DNA of 35,012 nucleotides from an uncultured bacterium (GTDB taxonomy: Bacteria > Bacillota > Clostridia > Lachnospirales > Lachnospiraceae): the NCBI GenBank assembly GCA_945949875.1, contig CAMFGH010000021.1, forward strand, positions 1-35,012, given 5' to 3'. Numbering within the stretch: the stretch's first letter is position 1; the number at the start of each line of letters is the position of its first letter. The position numbers and the translations under genes are program-made. Under the pieces are notes generated by a model. It saw only the letters and a program-made list of their open reading frames with translations. It did no database searches and was not told the DNA's origin. Below, in pieces: positions 34,718-35,012 of the stretch.

Positions 34718-35012
34718 GATGTATCGGCTATGGGCATGCATTTTGTCTGTGACGTTGGGAATGACTGCTTTGACCGGATGTGGAAATGCAAAGTATGAGA
34801 TACCTTATGATGCCTATTCCGCCAACAGCAGTTTTACTTTACATAGCAGTGGAGAAGCCGGAAAAGCAGAAACATTTGCAGCGGATCTGTGTGTTGTAGA
34901 TGAGAATTATAATGAGAGTGCAGCAGACATGTCGCAAAGCAGTGCAGCTGCACTTCTTTCATTAGATGACAATGAAACACTCTATGCAAAAAATGTCCAT
35001 CAGCAATTAAAT
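34701..35012 (+). CDS. Lipoprotein D-alanyl-D-alanine carboxypeptidase (3' truncated by window end)
   Basis: An open frame of at least 98 residues runs off the right edge. The N-terminus looks like a lipoprotein signal: basic start, a hydrophobic core [13 protein letters not shown] and lipobox LTGC. The later segment [25 protein letters not shown] matches the stretch just before the catalytic SxxK in serine DD-carboxypeptidases (AALLFDxDxxEVLYAKNxxxxL). Such proteins trim the terminal D-Ala of peptidoglycan stem peptides outside the membrane. The start is GTG 34701 (GAGGAG 12 bases upstream, 17-base overlap with mgsA) or ATG 34719, which lacks a ribosome site. The serine motif itself lies outside the window. 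Confidence 0.75.
   Translation, partial: MKCINKMYRLWACILSVTLGMTALTGCGNAKYEIPYDAYSANSSFTLHSSGEAGKAETFAADLCVVDENYNESAADMSQSSAAALLSLDDNETLYAKNVHQQLN

Overview
The window looks like a core chromosomal segment of a low-GC, spore-forming anaerobic Clostridia, most likely a Lachnospiraceae member. This is inferred from gene content and protein character: YqfC/YqfD sporulation genes, a long N-terminal extension on MiaB, a very large class B PBP2, a MinE-type Min system, and COG4100 lyase next to miaA. I cannot assign a genus without a search. All 34 recognised genes, plus one doubtful micro-ORF, lie on the + strand. Gaps are short, many genes overlap by 4 to 50 bases, and no stretch over 300 bases lacks a gene. 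I see no rRNA, tRNA, CRISPR array, insertion sequence, phage gene or convincing intrinsic terminator.

Layout: (1) 1-3670: 3' part of a glutamate-synthase small-subunit-type flavoprotein (gltA), a zinc-ribbon two-TM protein, rlmH and pyrimidine-nucleoside phosphorylase. (2) 3771-8020: the yqfC-yqfD-phoH-(yqfF/pgpH position)-ybeY block. The protein in the pgpH slot is a shortened 7TM-HD protein whose HD metal-binding residues are lost. (3) 8054-13346: a SpoVB/MurJ-like flippase, a membrane-anchored protein with a BofC-like C-terminus, and two flavoproteins (BaiN/HI0933 and COG2509 types). (4) 13414-16443: the proline genes proB and proA, with a DUF896 protein and 5-formyl-THF cyclo-ligase between them. 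(5) 16440-24919: miaB-mutS-mutL-miaA (tRNA modification and mismatch repair), then a COG4100 PLP enzyme. (6) 25051-35012: an apparent single operon DUF4321-radC-mreB-mreC-mreD-mrdA-minC-minD-minE-rodA-mgsA-dac, which joins cell elongation, division-site placement and a wall carboxypeptidase. It sits behind a TATAAT box with an overlapping palindrome.

Nothing here is an obvious new defence or mobile system. The observations most worth a second look are the active-site-dead PgpH relative, a Glu in place of the catalytic Asp in methylglyoxal synthase, the flippase/BofC-like pair, the roughly 240-residue insertion in PBP2, two places where the 3' end of a gene has been tandemly duplicated into the following spacer, a 15-bp coding repeat in the BaiN-type flavoprotein, and several palindromes placed like operators or RNA structures.
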